DNA from: Neocallimastix lanati (nom. inval.)
Taxonomy: Eukaryota > Neocallimastigomycota > Neocallimastigomycetes > Neocallimastigales > Neocallimastigaceae
Reading direction: 5' to 3'
Length of the DNA: 64,000 nucleotides
Assembly (NCBI GenBank): GCA_016946835.1
Contig: JACVTC010000003.1
Span: 209,501-273,500 of the forward strand
A program made the translations under genes and the position numbers. The notes below the pieces were generated by a model. That model had not been told where the DNA came from. It was given only the letters and a program-made list of their open reading frames with translations, and made no database searches. Shown here in pieces: positions 1-13,248 of this stretch (its first letter is position 1; the number at the start of each line of letters is the position of its first letter).

Positions 1-100
1 AATTAAGTATTATAAAAAATGATTAAACAAATAATTATGAATAATAATTAATTAATAAAAATATCTAAATAAATATATATTTATAAATATATATTAATAC

Positions 101-490
101 CATTTTTCTTAAATTTGGTTTAGTTAGTGAAACATTTGACTCAACACTATTATAACCTTCTATTAAAGCTACACCAAGTGTTGTTGGGTATAAATAATGT
201 CTTTCTTCATAAATATATTCTCTATCCTTTATTTTTTTAATATGTTCATGAATGGTAGCATCCGTTCCAATTCCATTCTTATCCATTAATCCAATAAGAT
301 CAGGTTCAGTTAAAGGTTTAGGGGGAGTAGTCTTACCAGCAGTCATTTGCATTTTTGTGGGTATAAAGGTTTCACCTTCTTGATATAATGGTATACTTTT
401 TTCTCCCCATTTTTCATATACATATATTTTCAAATAATTTTCTTCTATAATCATTAAACCTTTTTTTTTTTTTTTGTTTTTTTTTTGTTT

Positions 491-521
<31 letters not shown>

Positions 522-2308
522 ATCAACAATAATGCATATAATAATATATATATGAATAATATTAATAATTAATAATTTAAGTTTATTTAAAAAAATTATA
601 ATAACATATTATTCAATTAAAAGTTAAAATATATTATAAATGAATATATATATAATATAATTAATATTTTAACATTTCATTTTATTTTTGATAAAAAAAA
701 AAAAAAGGAAAAAAAGAAAAAAAAGAAAAAGTTAAAAAAAAATATTAATAATGAATATATATATATTAATTAATTTTTACCATTAGCAGTAAATATTTCA
801 TCCGCAATATTTATGGTGACCACAGTTTCTGAACCTTTAGCATCATCTGAACAACACGCTAAAAATCTTCGAACTATAAATTCATAAACTTTTTTCTCCT
901 TTACAGATGCACTGTCAGGTAATGCTTTTGTAGGATGAATAGGAGGGTGAGCTTGATCATTATTTTTGCCTTTTCTTGGTTTCACAAATTTTCCTTGTAA
1001 TAAACTATAATAATAATAATAATAATAATAAGTTATATATATATATATAAATTTTATTTATATATGATTATAATAAATATATATATATAAAATAATTACT
1101 ATAATTTAAATATTATTATTTTAATTTTATTTTATTTATTTTTTTTTTTTTTTTATTTATTATTTTTTTTTATTTCTCTATTTTTTATTTTTTATTTTTT
1201 ATTTTTTATTTTTTATTTTTTATTTTTTATTTTTTATTTTTTATTTTTTATTTTTTATTTTTTATTTTTTATTATTTTATTATTTTATTATTTTATTATT
1301 TTATTATTTTATTAATTTATTTTTTTATTATTTTATTAATTTATTTTTTTATTATTTTATTATTTTATTATTTTATTATTTTATTATTTTTTTTTTTTAT
1401 TTATTTATTTAAATTTTTATTATTCAATTTACCTTTGAGCATAGTTACCCCATGTATTACTATTTGTTTGAATTTGAATTAATGAATTTAAATCGAAATC
1501 ATCTTTAAATTGATCAGTTTCTGTTCTTGGATAACTAATATAACCTTGATTATATAATTGCTCAGCAATCTATTTAAATATATATTTAAATAATTATCAA
1601 TTTATTTATTTATAATATAAAATAGAATAAAATAAATTATAAAAAAAATATATATATATACAATAAAATAAAAATTATAAATTAATATTAATTAATAATT
1701 AGTTTAATGCTTAATAACTAAAAGAATAATAATTGAAAAAATTATCTTGAAATATTATATATCAATATTATTATTAATGATTGTATGTCTATTATAATAT
1801 TAATCACTGTTTACTTTCATAATTTCATCTGATGATATTTTTAAAAATTTAGATCCTAGTTTAATTAAATCAATTGTTGTCAATGGCAAAGGTTTCCTAT
1901 TTTATCATCATTAGTAATAGTATTATTTTAATAATTTAATTATTATTTTAAATTATATTAAAACATATTTATATAATAGAGTAATTAAAAATGAAATTAT
2001 ATATTTTTAATTTAGATTTTATTCTAAAAATATAATTATATCATTTAGAATTCTATTAAATAACATACCATTTACTTTTTGGTTTTTGTGTCATTGATAT
2101 AACTTTTGCTAAGCAATTTTTCATACACTTTTCATAATAAATAAAACAGATAAAACGATCAAAAAGTTTATCTCTTTTCCATACAAAAGATACACTTCCA
2201 TTATTTCTTTCATGTGATACTTCAATTTTCCAAAAATCTTCCGAAACAAAATTTTGAATTTGTAAGTACCTTTCTACTACAAAACCCAATGTTGGAAACT
2301 GACATGTA

Positions 2309-2344
<36 letters not shown>

Positions 2345-3494
2345 ACAATATACATATATTAATAAAAAAAAATTTTTTTAAAAGTTTAATTTTTTTATTA
2401 TAAAAAAAAAAAAAAAAAAACATTAATAATTTGATTTATAATGATTGTAAAATAATTTTATATCTTATTTTTATTTTGTTTATATAAATTAAATATTTAT
2501 CTAGTCATTTTTTATATGTATTAGTTAAATTATAAAAATAGTTTTTTTTTTTTTTACATACCAAAACTTATAACTTTTCCTTTTAAATCATTAAATAGCT
2601 TGGTAAAATTTAAAGTTTGAAATCGAGTAAATGAAGCCCCAATTCTAAGATCTAATTCAATTCTCACATTAACGGCATCTATTTGTTTTTCGTCCAATCT
2701 TACTAATCTTCTACATGCATTTCTAATTTCTCTATTTTTTTTTTTTTTAATATTTATTTATGCATGAATAAATTAAAATATTATAAGTTTATAAATATAT
2801 GTATAATTTTCTTAAAAAAAAAAAAAAAGATATATTAAATAATTTAATTTGCTTTTTTTTTTAAAAAAAACTTTTTTATTCTTTATGAAAAGAAAATTTG
2901 AATATTTCTTTTTTTTTTTTTTTTTTAATTTTATTAATAATTTATTTATATATTTATATATATTACCTATCCTGTACTACTGAAAATCTTGCACGATAAA
3001 CATCAATATATCTATTATTTTCTTTGCAAACATCTGAAATTTCACTTCCAATATTTTCACCTTCTCTATCACAATCTGTCCATATAATTAATTTTTGTGC
3101 ATCTCTACTTTCTTTACGTAAGTTTTCTGCAATTGATTTTGCATTCTATTATTTATTATATTATTATGATAATGTATATTATAAAAAACAATTATAAATA
3201 TATAGACAATTATAATATTTATATATATTCCCAAATAAAAAATATTTTATCGAAAAATAAAAAAAAATAAAATAAAATAATAATAAACCTTGTAAATATT
3301 TCTAATAATAGGTGCTTCGAACAATTTTGAAGGAGGACAACTGTACCAAGAATTATATTGTGGAGTAAAATCGTAACTCATCAAGTGTCCTGCAACCGCC
3401 GTTACTACCATATCACAATTTTCACCATTTAAATTATATGGAAAACAGTAATTAATCATTCCATCTCTTCTATTTCGTCTCTTTATAGTTAAAA

Positions 3495-3536
<42 letters not shown>

Positions 3537-3795
3537 TAATTATGAAATAACAATTATGATATAGTATAAAAGAAAATATTAATAAATATCAAAAAGATTG
3601 TAATAAAACAATTACTAATTAAATTAATATTTATATTATGAAAACTATTTTATATATATATATAAATATTTTTAATTTTTATGAAATTTCATTTTCAATT
3701 TTAAAATTCCTTACAGCTTCCCATCTACCATTAGATAGTATTGTAGTTATTCCTTTTGCTATAGAAGGTTTTTCTGCAACACAAAGTACTTTCAT
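101..3795 (-). CDS. TOP3: DNA topoisomerase III (type IA), 9 exons, 3' end outside window
   Basis: Type IA topoisomerase that relaxes and decatenates single-stranded DNA, normally with a RecQ helicase partner in the nucleus. Exons read from splice consensus and frame: 3715-3795, 3289-3480, 2967-3145, 2562-2731, 2069-2309, 1815-1896, 1433-1569, 781-1004, 101-459. They total 1,665 nt, exactly 555 codons with every junction phase consistent. The start is the ATG at 3795 (MKVLCVAEKPS, with the TOPRIM glutamate). The TOPRIM motif DCDREGEN is near residues 115-122, CQFPTLGFVVER near 210, and the catalytic tyrosine lies in GYISYPRTET (about Tyr328). DQAHPPIHPTK and GIGTDATIHEHI follow. The reading matches human TOP3A as I recall it, segment by segment. 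Exon 9 ends with a GTATTA donor at 100, so the rest of the C-terminus lies to the left. Several 3' acceptors follow pure A tracts. Identity is very secure; single exon ends could move by a few bases. Confidence 0.93.
1179..1388. repeat. ATTTTTT-type microsatellite in a TOP3 intron
   Basis: Within the 1005-1432 intron, a period-7 ATTTTTT repeat runs from about 1179 to 1270. It then drifts into ATTATTTT and ATTAATTT variants to about 1388. It is simple-sequence filler on the strand shown and the complement in the transcript. Confidence 0.8.
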
Positions 3796-4013
3796 TTAAT
3801 AATTTTTTAAATTTACATAAATTTTTCTTTTTCTCTTTCTTTTCCTTTTTATATTTTAATTATGATATTTATTATATTATTTTTTCAATTATTTTTATAA
3901 TTCTGAATATATTAGAAAGTTATATAAAAATTAAAATATGATTAAATTCTTTATATACATGTAAATGAATAATTTTAAATAAATAGCACACAATAAATGA
4001 TTTAAATTTTTAA

Positions 4014-4047
<34 letters not shown>

Positions 4048-5500
4048 TGTCCATCTTTTCAAATTCATGTAACACAATCGAAAATTTAAAAAAGTTTTAA
4101 ATATATTAAAATATATGAATATGAATTCATTAGCCATAACTTTTTTTAAAAATTTTAATAAATAATATTATATATTATTATATTTATAAACTTAACGCCA
4201 TAATATTTGTGTAAAAAAAAGTATGATAATAAAAAAAAATTAATATAAAAAAAAATTTTTTAAAGTAATTTTAATTATTCTTTTATAAATATTTTTTTTT
4301 TTAAAGTTTTTAAAGATTATTAAAATAAATTATAAATAATACAATAAAAAGATTACTAATAAATTTATTAATAAATTATAAAAAATAATAATATTAAATT
4401 CACTAATATGAATATTAAAGTATTAAAAAACTTTTTTTTTTTTAATATTTATTATTATAATTAAGATTTTCTTTATTTTATAAATTGAATAATATTATTT
4501 AATTTTAAATAAAAATAAATTAGAAAATAAAACTAAAAAGTTTTTTTTTATTATTATTGTGTATAATTTTTTTTCTTAATAAAAATAAAAAAAAAATAAT
4601 GTTTCATCTTCATTAATATTTGGACAGAAATCATTATATTTAAATTCATCCACATCTAAATTTCTTGTAATTTACTTTTTTAAATAATCAATAGGATTAG
4701 TATAGTAGAATAAATGGAAATAATAATTGAAAAATAGATCATTTAATAATAGATTATTATATCTAATAACTAATAAATGTTAAGGTATAAATATATTTTA
4801 TTTATATAATTAGTTTTATTTTTATTATATATTTATTTTTATTTTTGTTATTTATTTTAGCAACGATTTTATATAATTTAATTGTTATATATCTGATGAT
4901 TGAAATTTACCTTTAATATTTAATTTTAACGTGATTATATTTTAATAATTCATTTTAAAATAAATATTTTTAAAAGTATCATGTCAGTTAAAATATTATT
5001 GTGATAGAAAAAATATATTGTAATTTATTAATGTAATGTATTGTAAAATTGTATTGACTTATCTAATTTTGCACTTATAAATTAACTTTATAAATTTTAT
5101 TGGTTTGAAGTACTAAATGACATTGATTAAAGAATTTCTTTTTAAGGTATATAAATTCAATTAACTCTATATAGAATTAACATATATTATTATTATAATT
5201 ATCTTTTTTTTCTATTATAAATATTATTAATAATTTAGAATTATTATTTTAAATAATTAAACTTTTATAAATTTTTTTTATTTATAATAACATTAATAAA
5301 GTTTAATAATAGTAAATATTATTATTATTTTTTTTATTATAATTATTTTTAGAACAACAATAAAGAATTAAAATTATATACATTATACATTATTTTATGG
5401 TTGCTTTTAATTATATATTTTTAATTTTTTATTTATCTTTTTATCTATTAGTAATTTAATTTAATATAAAAAATATCATTTTTTTATTCAAATATTTTAT

Positions 5501-5540
<40 letters not shown>

Positions 5541-6399
5541 TTACTTATACTTAATTTCATAATGATAATTTTCCTAATTAAAAATATTTTAAACCAAAAT
5601 CTTAAAAATTATATTCATTTAATGTATGAAAATATAATTTTTAAAATATTATACATAATTGAATTATTTCATTGCTTCTTAATTATTTAATTTACATTAA
5701 AAAAAAAATTAATAATAATAACTAATTTAAATTTCATTAATTAGAATATTTCCATCTATTTTTTTTTTTATCAAATATTAAAATTTAAAAAAAAAATATT
5801 ATGATCATTTTTTATTTTATTAAAAAAATATATATTTCAAATATTAACATTAACATTTATAAAATTATTATTATAATAATTTAATTTTCCTTATTTTATA
5901 ATGTTATACTACTTTTTTTTTATCATTCATAATATTTAATTATAATTTATAAAAATATTGTCATTTAAAATTCTATTTTTATTAAAATAAATTAATTATT
6001 CATAATTAATTTTTAATTATTAACTTATTCTTTATTTTATATATATTATTATTATTCCTTTTTAAATATATAATATAAAAAAAAAAAAAAAAAAAAAGAT
6101 AATAAAATCATTGTAAATACAATCAGAAACGATTACTCCTAAAAGGAATTATATAATTAATTAATAATTAGTATTATATTATATTATATATGTTTATTTT
6201 AAAAATATATAAAACTTTTTTGAAAATTTAATAAATATTTATATCAATTTCTAAAGAATTAATAATTGACATTAATAATATGAATATTCATATATTTTAC
6301 GTATATGAATACTATAAAAATTTTATAACCTTAACTATTATTATAATAATATTTGGTAATGAATTATTTGGTAATAATTAATCAATCAAAAATTTAATG

Positions 6400-6436
<37 letters not shown>

Positions 6437-8440
6437 AAAATCTTGAAATATATTATTTAGTTCATTGAAGGTTGAAGGTCATGGAGAGCAATTAGATATC
6501 CAACATTGGTAAAGGTGAGTCAATGGAAAAACTTGATAATAAATTTAATATTATCTATTAATTTTTTTTTTTTTTTTAGAAATATGTATAATTAATATTT
6601 TATATTGAAATTTAAATAAACTTAAATTAATATGGATTTATTTATTCATTCATTTATTTTTTATTTTTTTTTTTTTTTAAAAAAAACTTTAATGAATTAG
6701 AAGATATTAATATATATTTCATATTACACATTAATATTTTCATTTTTAAATAAACTTTTACCTTTTACTTTTATGATGAATATTTTAATAAAAATATTAA
6801 AAATATTTTAAAAACAATTAAAAAATAAAAAAAATAAAAAAGAGTAATATTATTAAAAATAAAACAATAATATTTATAAATGGGTTATAGTTATAAAATA
6901 AAAAATTTAAATAAATTTTAATATATATAAAATTATAAAATATTATTAAACTAATAATAAATATAGTAATTAAAATTTTATTATTATATATTAAATGAAT
7001 AAAAATATATATAATATTTTATATATTTATAATAAAAGAATATTATCATTTTATTTCTTTGCTAATTCAAAAAGGTTTTTAAAAGATTAGAATAAAAAGG
7101 ACAATTTTTTAATTCGATAATTTATTATTTTTAGTTTATTTTTAATGTAATTTTCAATATTAATATTTTATTATAATTTATAAAATCAATTTTTATAATA
7201 ATACTTTTATCATAAGTAATGGATTTATAATCTTTAAATACTCCTTTTACAGGTTTTATTTTTCCATAATATAAAAAAGAAAAAATGAATATTTCGAACC
7301 AATAAAGAAGAAATAATCTTTTCAAATTCAATAAATGTCTTTTATATTTAAAGTAAAACATATTAATAATATTCATATTAAATTATAATGTAATATTATT
7401 TAATATTAATTATTATATTATTTTTAATAAATCTTATTATCTCAATATTTAAATGATTAATATTCAAATATATATTTAAAAAAACATAATTGAAAAAGAA
7501 ATATTCAAGGAAAAATAAATTTATTTTTTTTTTTTTTTTCAATTAATAATAATTATTAATAATTAATAATTAATAATTACAAATAAGAATTATAAACTTT
7601 TAACTTTAATACTTAAATATATTAATACTTATTATGAATACAATGAAAATTTTATTAATATATTTAAGTGTTTTATATTAAATTATTATAGTAATGGTAA
7701 ATTTATATAAAGTAATATTAATATTACATCCTTAAGGGGAAAAATGAATTATAATCTTTTTTTTTTTTTTTATTACTATTTATTTATTTATAAAAATAAA
7801 AAATATATTATTATATTAATATAAAATTCCTTTAATTATAAAATTTTCATGTTCATAATATCCTAAATTATTAAATTTTATTTTTATTTGTTGAATAATA
7901 ATAAAAAATATATCCAATTTTTAAAAATCATATTCATCAATTTTTGGAAATAAATAAATTTCATAAATTTTTTAAAAAATATAAAATAAAATATGGATAA
8001 AAATTAACCAATAAACTTATTTTTAAAAATTATTTTTAAAATAAATATATATATATATTAATATACATAATTCATATTATTAAATTAATAAAAGATATAA
8101 TAATTTAAAATTTTTTTGTGTAATTTTTAACTATATTTCATTATCATTTTAAATTAAAATGAGTTATTAATTAATATATATATACTTATTATTATTAATT
8201 TTAATAAATCCTTTGTTCAAAAGACAGTCATAAATTTTTTAATTATATAAATGATCTCTTTTTATTATTAATAATAAATTGATAACAAAATTTATATATA
8301 AGAAGAAGAAAATATCATAATTCTGAAGAAACTCAGAAATAAATCTTAAATATAATTATATATATACTAAATTCATTAAAAAATGTTATAACTATAAAAT
8401 ACTACAAAATGTAGTTTTAAAAATAAAAAAAATTTACAAA
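3796..8440. other. Gene-free AT-rich spacer
   Basis: About 4.6 kb between the TOP3 start and the secreted-protein gene. It is almost entirely A and T with long A and T runs (for example 4021-4045, 5505-5536, 6402-6432). I find no convincing coding region. The only patch of raised G+C is 6461-6520 (see findings). The possible 81-residue minus-strand frame at 7131-7376 has plain AT composition and no recognisable features. The first few hundred bases presumably hold the TOP3 promoter, but no element can be named. Confidence 0.6.
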
Positions 8441-9025
8441 ATGAAGATTGTAAAATTTTTATTATCTATTTTATTAATTACTTTTTCATGGAATATTTCA
8501 TCACTTGTTAAGGGTAAAAACCTTATATTACCATATAATTCGTTATATAAATATACTAAAGTTAATAAAAAGAATAATAGCGGTGGTAATAATATAGCTT
8601 TAAAGAACATTGATGGCGGATTATTCAATGTAGACCTTAAAGAAAAACTTATGAAATGTGAATACAACTATGAAGAAAATTATTTATTATGTAATGCTAG
8701 AGTAAATACCTTTTACTGGAATCTTTCACACAAAGTAAATTATTATAATTTAAAAATATATTTTATAAATCGTCCAAACTGCATTTTGAATGATAGTTCT
8801 CTTATTATTCGTGTAAACCTATTTGATTCTAATGATAAACCAACTAATATTATAGGAGAAAAAAGATATGATACTTTTGGTAATGGAATATATCTTCCAA
8901 TTAAATTAGGCGAACAAGATATTTTCCAACAAATGGAGTTTATATGTGAATATTGTACGTTTAAATTAAAATATAAATTTTCATACATAGAGACAGAAAT
9001 TGAAAAAGAAACTGAAGATGATTAA
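8441..9025 (+). CDS. Secreted protein of unknown family, 194 aa
   Basis: I do not recognise this protein. The start ATG at 8441 opens a clear signal peptide (MKIVKFLLSILLITFSW, predicted cleavage near residues 20-25). A lysine/asparagine-rich stretch follows, then a compact region from about residue 60 to 185. Five cysteines lie after the signal peptide (in MKCEY, LLCNA, PNCIL and ICEYC), enough for one or two disulfides. Several NxS/T sites are present. No further transmembrane segment is visible and the tail is acidic (TEIEKETEDD). It is a single exon and stands alone between long spacers. The higher G+C and frame integrity relative to the flanks argue that it is real. It could be an effector-like or cell-wall-associated protein, but nothing in the sequence assigns a function. 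Confidence 0.75.
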   Translation: MKIVKFLLSILLITFSWNISSLVKGKNLILPYNSLYKYTKVNKKNNSGGNNIALKNIDGGLFNVDLKEKLMKCEYNYEENYLLCNARVNTFYWNLSHKVNYYNLKIYFINRPNCILNDSSLIIRVNLFDSNDKPTNIIGEKRYDTFGNGIYLPIKLGEQDIFQQMEFICEYCTFKLKYKFSYIETEIEKETEDD

Positions 9026-10563
9026 TTTAATCAAAATTGAAAAAAAAAAAAAAAAAGTTATGTATATTTATAATTCTCATATAAAAAATTTTTTTTTCAA
9101 AAAGATGAAGTTTTATTTTTTTTTATTTTTTTTTAGAAAAAAAAAAAAAAAAGAACAACCTAGAGATGCAAAAAAAGTGATTATATACTTTTTACTTTCA
9201 TTTAAAAATACGAAGTTTTGGGGAAGAAACTGTATTTAAGTCGTACCATTTAATGAAAACACTGTGTAAGATTCCTATTAAAAAATTATTGAAATATATT
9301 AATGAAGGAATTTCGAAAACCTTCGAAGCATGAAATCATAGAGTTTTAATATTAATAGAATAAAATATATTTTTAATGTATTATAAATTTTAGAATTTTG
9401 ATTATAAATCTATACAGGAAATGTATCATATATATAATAAATAAAATAAAAGTATATAAGTATAAAAGTAATAAAATAAATTAAAAATCAAAACTAAATA
9501 TTAATATATATATATATTTTTTTAATTATTTATTATTATTATTTTATTCTTCTCAAATTTTTATTTTATTTTTATTATATTTTATTTTTATTTTATTTTA
9601 ATTTGTTTTATTTTGTTTTTATTTTATTTTATTTTTATTTTATTTTATTATTTTTTCCTAAACATTTATGAATTTAGTGATAAATAATATAAATTATTAT
9701 TAAGATTATTTTCGTTTAAGATAATTCTAATTCAAATCTTTTGAAATCTATTTTTATAGTAAAAAGAAAAAAAAATATAATAAATTCAATTCTTGTTGAA
9801 ATCTTTTTTATTACAAAAAGAAAAAGAAAATAATATATATATATTTCTTATTTTGATAAATATGTTGTTATATATATATGTATATATATGTATATATATT
9901 TTTTAATGTTTTGAATGATTAATATTAATATGTTTTACAATTATTACCTTTTTATATATTATTATTAATTATTTTAAAATTTCATTTCTTCAAAATAATA
10001 TTTAAAATTTTAATTTATAAATTAATATATTCTATTTTCATGTTTTTATTTTTATTTTATTTATTTATTTATTTATTTTTATTTAAATACATTTTATTTT
10101 TATGTTTTTTATTTTTTGTAACTTTTTTTAATGAAAATAACTTTTACTGAAAATATTATTTTAATTTTAATTAAATTTTAAATATATTAATATTATATCT
10201 TTATATATTATTTGTTACAATAAAAAAAAAATAAGAGTATATAATATATATATATATTTTAATACTAATATATATTATTTATTATAAATTACATATGATT
10301 CAAAGAAAGAACTGTTTAGAACATAATATTCTATCAATAGTAATAAAGCCAGATTTAACAGAAGTGATTTAACTTTTTTTTAATTATTTTATTATTTTTA
10401 GCTTAATGTTTCAATATATTTTAAGTTATACTATCAGTTCCTTCTTCAATTTATTGATTTTATTTAATACTGAGCTAATATTTGAGCATTAATTACATAT
10501 TAAATATATTAATAAATTAAGCATTTTTATGTAGAACTGTGTTTTGAATAGTTTAGTAATGAT
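9026..10563. other. Intergenic region with one possible protein fossil
   Basis: AT-rich spacer between two convergent genes. The stretch 9340-10560 shows only AT tracts and TTTTA-type simple repeats (9540-9650, 10030-10090). A minus-strand fragment at 9198-9335 is listed separately. Confidence 0.6.
9198..9335 (-). pseudogene. Possible gene fragment, unidentified
   Basis: On the minus strand 9335 to 9198 is open for about 45 codons and ends in TGA. It has non-AT-driven composition (peptide pieces FHASKVFEIPS, HSVFIKWYDL and NTVSSPKLRIFK). No start codon is present and a stop lies immediately upstream. It reads like the last piece of a longer protein or a repeat remnant. I cannot name the family. 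Confidence 0.25.
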
Positions 10564-11169
10564 TTAAAGATTTAAAGAATTTAAGCGTTTATTTATGCAT
10601 TGGTCAATGTTTTCTTTAACAATAAACATTTCATAATTCTTTTTTCCATGATAAGTAATAGCTGGTGTAACATTTTTACCATTCTTAAAAATTGAAGTAT
10701 TATCATCTGTGATAACCCAAATATCATCAAATACTTCACTATCCCATTTTGGTATTTTTTTAATTTTAAATTCCTTGGCAATATTATCAATTTTATCATT
10801 TGCCCATGAAATTAAGAAAATTTCTTCAGATGAATTTTCAATTTCCTTTACAAGCTTCTTAAATTTACCACTTGAATAAGTTAAATCAACTTCAAGACCA
10901 AGACTTTTAGCTAAGGGCATAACGGTATCTCTTGGTCTTGTAGAATGTCTATTTTCAGTTGGACGTTGTGCATAAATTTTTTGTGGAGTAACGTAAACTC
11001 CATTATTACCAAAAGCTTCAACTAAACATTCAGCTCTTGCTTTTCCTTTATCTGAAAGATTAGTAACTTTATCATTTATTTTTTCACCATGACGTATAAT
11101 CATGATGACCTTTGCATTAACAAAAGTGATTGCTAAAAATGTTGAAATTAGAAATTTACTAAATCTCAT
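10564..11169 (-). CDS. Secreted histidine-phosphatase-superfamily protein, 201 aa
   Basis: The start at 11169 gives a signal peptide (MRFSKFLISTFLAITFVNA), then VIMIIRHGEK, the branch 1 histidine phosphatase RHG motif around residue 26. A conserved arginine motif follows (STRPRDTVMPLAKSLGLE, about residues 77-94), typical of small fungal and bacterial members of the superfamily. In related proteins, as I recall, the next block contains a tryptophan-glutamate-histidine trio that supplies the second catalytic histidine. Here it reads LISWANDKIDNIAKEF, so that histidine appears to be replaced. The enzyme may therefore be weak or a pseudo-enzyme that binds rather than cleaves. It is a single exon with no neighbour that suggests a pathway. 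Family assignment is secure; activity is doubtful. Confidence 0.85.
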   Translation of the reverse strand: MRFSKFLISTFLAITFVNAKVIMIIRHGEKINDKVTNLSDKGKARAECLVEAFGNNGVYVTPQKIYAQRPTENRHSTRPRDTVMPLAKSLGLEVDLTYSSGKFKKLVKEIENSSEEIFLISWANDKIDNIAKEFKIKKIPKWDSEVFDDIWVITDDNTSIFKNGKNVTPAITYHGKKNYEMFIVKENIDQCINKRLNSLNL

Positions 11170-13248
11170 TTTTCTTTAATTTAATCTATATGAAATATAT
11201 ATATATATATATATATTTTTTTTATTGAAATATTATTATTTAATTATTTATATTTATTTCTGAAAAGATAATTTTATTTGAAATGATTTATATATTTTTT
11301 TTCTTTAAAATCCAATTCTATACATAGATTATTGAGTTATTTATTTGATAATTTTTCATTTAATATAAAATTATGTATATATATTTCTTAAAAATTTATT
11401 TAATTATAGAAAAAAGTATAAAATTAAAATTTCTTTTAAATAAATTAAATATTATCTTTATTTATCAATTTTTTTTTATTTTATTTTATTTTTTTTTTTT
11501 TTTTTTTATTTAAAATGTTTTAATAATACCAGTAAAATTTATCCCTTTTTTGAAAGTCATTAAATAAACAATAAGCAATAAATATTAAATAAATATTTAA
11601 ATAATAAATAATAATATAACTTATTATTTATTATTTGTTATTATAAGAAATAAGATAAAATATGTATAAATTTATATATTTAAATAACTATATTGTAATA
11701 TATAATAAATAATACATGATAAATAAAAAAATATTAAAATTATTATTTTGTATTGTATTTAAATTAAATTATAATCCATATTACAATTTATAAATTGTAA
11801 TATATAAATAAATTTATAAATATCAAGTCACATGATTAACTAATTAATTAATTATATATATATTTTTTTGTTAATTATTATTAAATAAGTTTCTGTAATT
11901 TGTATTATATTTATAAATAAAGTTTAAAGAAAATATATGTATACATTTTTACAAAGTAAGCTTAACAAAAATTTAAAGAATATAATTACAATAATACATA
12001 AAATATCTCAAATAATATTTAAACTAAGAAGTGATTCAGTAATGTAAATTATAAGATAAATAATATTTTTTGAAAGATATATATTAATTAATTATAAAAC
12101 ATTTTATCCTACTAAATCATCGAAAATTTCATTTTATAAATGTATTTTTTTTTTTTCGAGTAAAGAGTGAAATAATATAATATTTATTTTTATTAATCTA
12201 CTTTATTAAATAAATCTCAATAACTTTTTATTTTATTAATTATATTATTAAATATAAGCTTTTAATAAAATAATTTTTAATTATTGATAGATAAACTCTG
12301 TTTGATTAATACTTTTGGGAGAATTTTTATTTAGTTTCTTATTTCAAAACTTTATTTAATATTATGATTTGTTAATATCACTAGTTATTTAACAATACTT
12401 TTTAGTTCTTAAAAATTTCTTTAATACTTAATACTACTCATTAATAAGTTAAATAAATAAAATTTTTTTCATTATAGTATTAATTTATTAAAACACATTT
12501 AAATTATCTTAATTAAAGTTTATAATTAATAAATAATAAACCAGGTTTATTATTTATAAATTATTAAACTTTAATTAAGGTAGTTATTTATATGGTATTA
12601 TTTATAAGAAATAAAAAGTGGTCTTTTTCAATAATAATATTTAAAATAGTAATTCATTAATTACAAATATATGAAATATTAAAGGTATTAAAATAAATGA
12701 TTAAAAATAAAATATACACAATAAAGATATTGAAATAAAAAATAAAATAATTAATATAATTTGAAGTATTAGAGAACGATAATAATATTTATATAATATT
12801 AACTATTATGAAATAATTTATTAATAAAAAATTTTATTTCTTAATAATAAATATCATAAAAGAGTTTTTTTAATAAAAAAATATTATTTTACAATATTTT
12901 TAATAAATGAAGATTTAAATTAAATATTATAATTTTTATTTAATATAAATGAAAGTTAATTTTATTATATTTAATTTTTTTATTTTAATTAAGAAATGTA
13001 AAGTATATTAAGTTTTTCTAAAAAATTTTTCCCTAAATCTAATTTTAAGTTTTTTTCTTTTTTAATTCATAATAAATTATCAAATAAATTAAAAATTATT
13101 AAATCATTTTAAATAATATTATTATTATTTTATTAGTATTTTTTTTAGTTTTTCTTTTTTTAATATAATAAATTTATAGGTATAAAATTTATATTTTTTA
13201 ATTTTAAAAATATTAAAAAAATTTATTTTTGAATTAAAACGTAAAGAT
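11170..13248. other. Gene-free AT-rich spacer
   Basis: About 2 kb upstream of the histidine-phosphatase-like gene and downstream of the first receptor gene. No coding region is supported. It contains a (TA)n run at 11195-11215 and the long palindrome listed separately at 12502-12585. Confidence 0.6.
12502..12585. repeat. Long near-perfect palindrome, arms about 41 bp
   Basis: The left arm (12502-12542, core TTAATTAAAGTTTATAAT) is followed almost at once by its reverse complement (12543-12585). There is one indel and a few differences. Two of the arm differences would be G-U pairs in a plus-strand RNA. It could be a miniature inverted-repeat element or a transcribed hairpin. Confidence 0.7.

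Noticed and set aside
3931-4137. 68-codon minus-strand frame
   Set aside because: Spans a poly(A/T) tract with only AT-driven codons.
7131-7376. 81-codon minus-strand frame
   Set aside because: Composition is that of random AT-rich DNA; no signal, motif or neighbour supports it.
9000-9239. 79-codon plus-strand frame after the secreted protein
   Set aside because: Overlaps the end of the real gene and is made of poly-A/poly-T codons.
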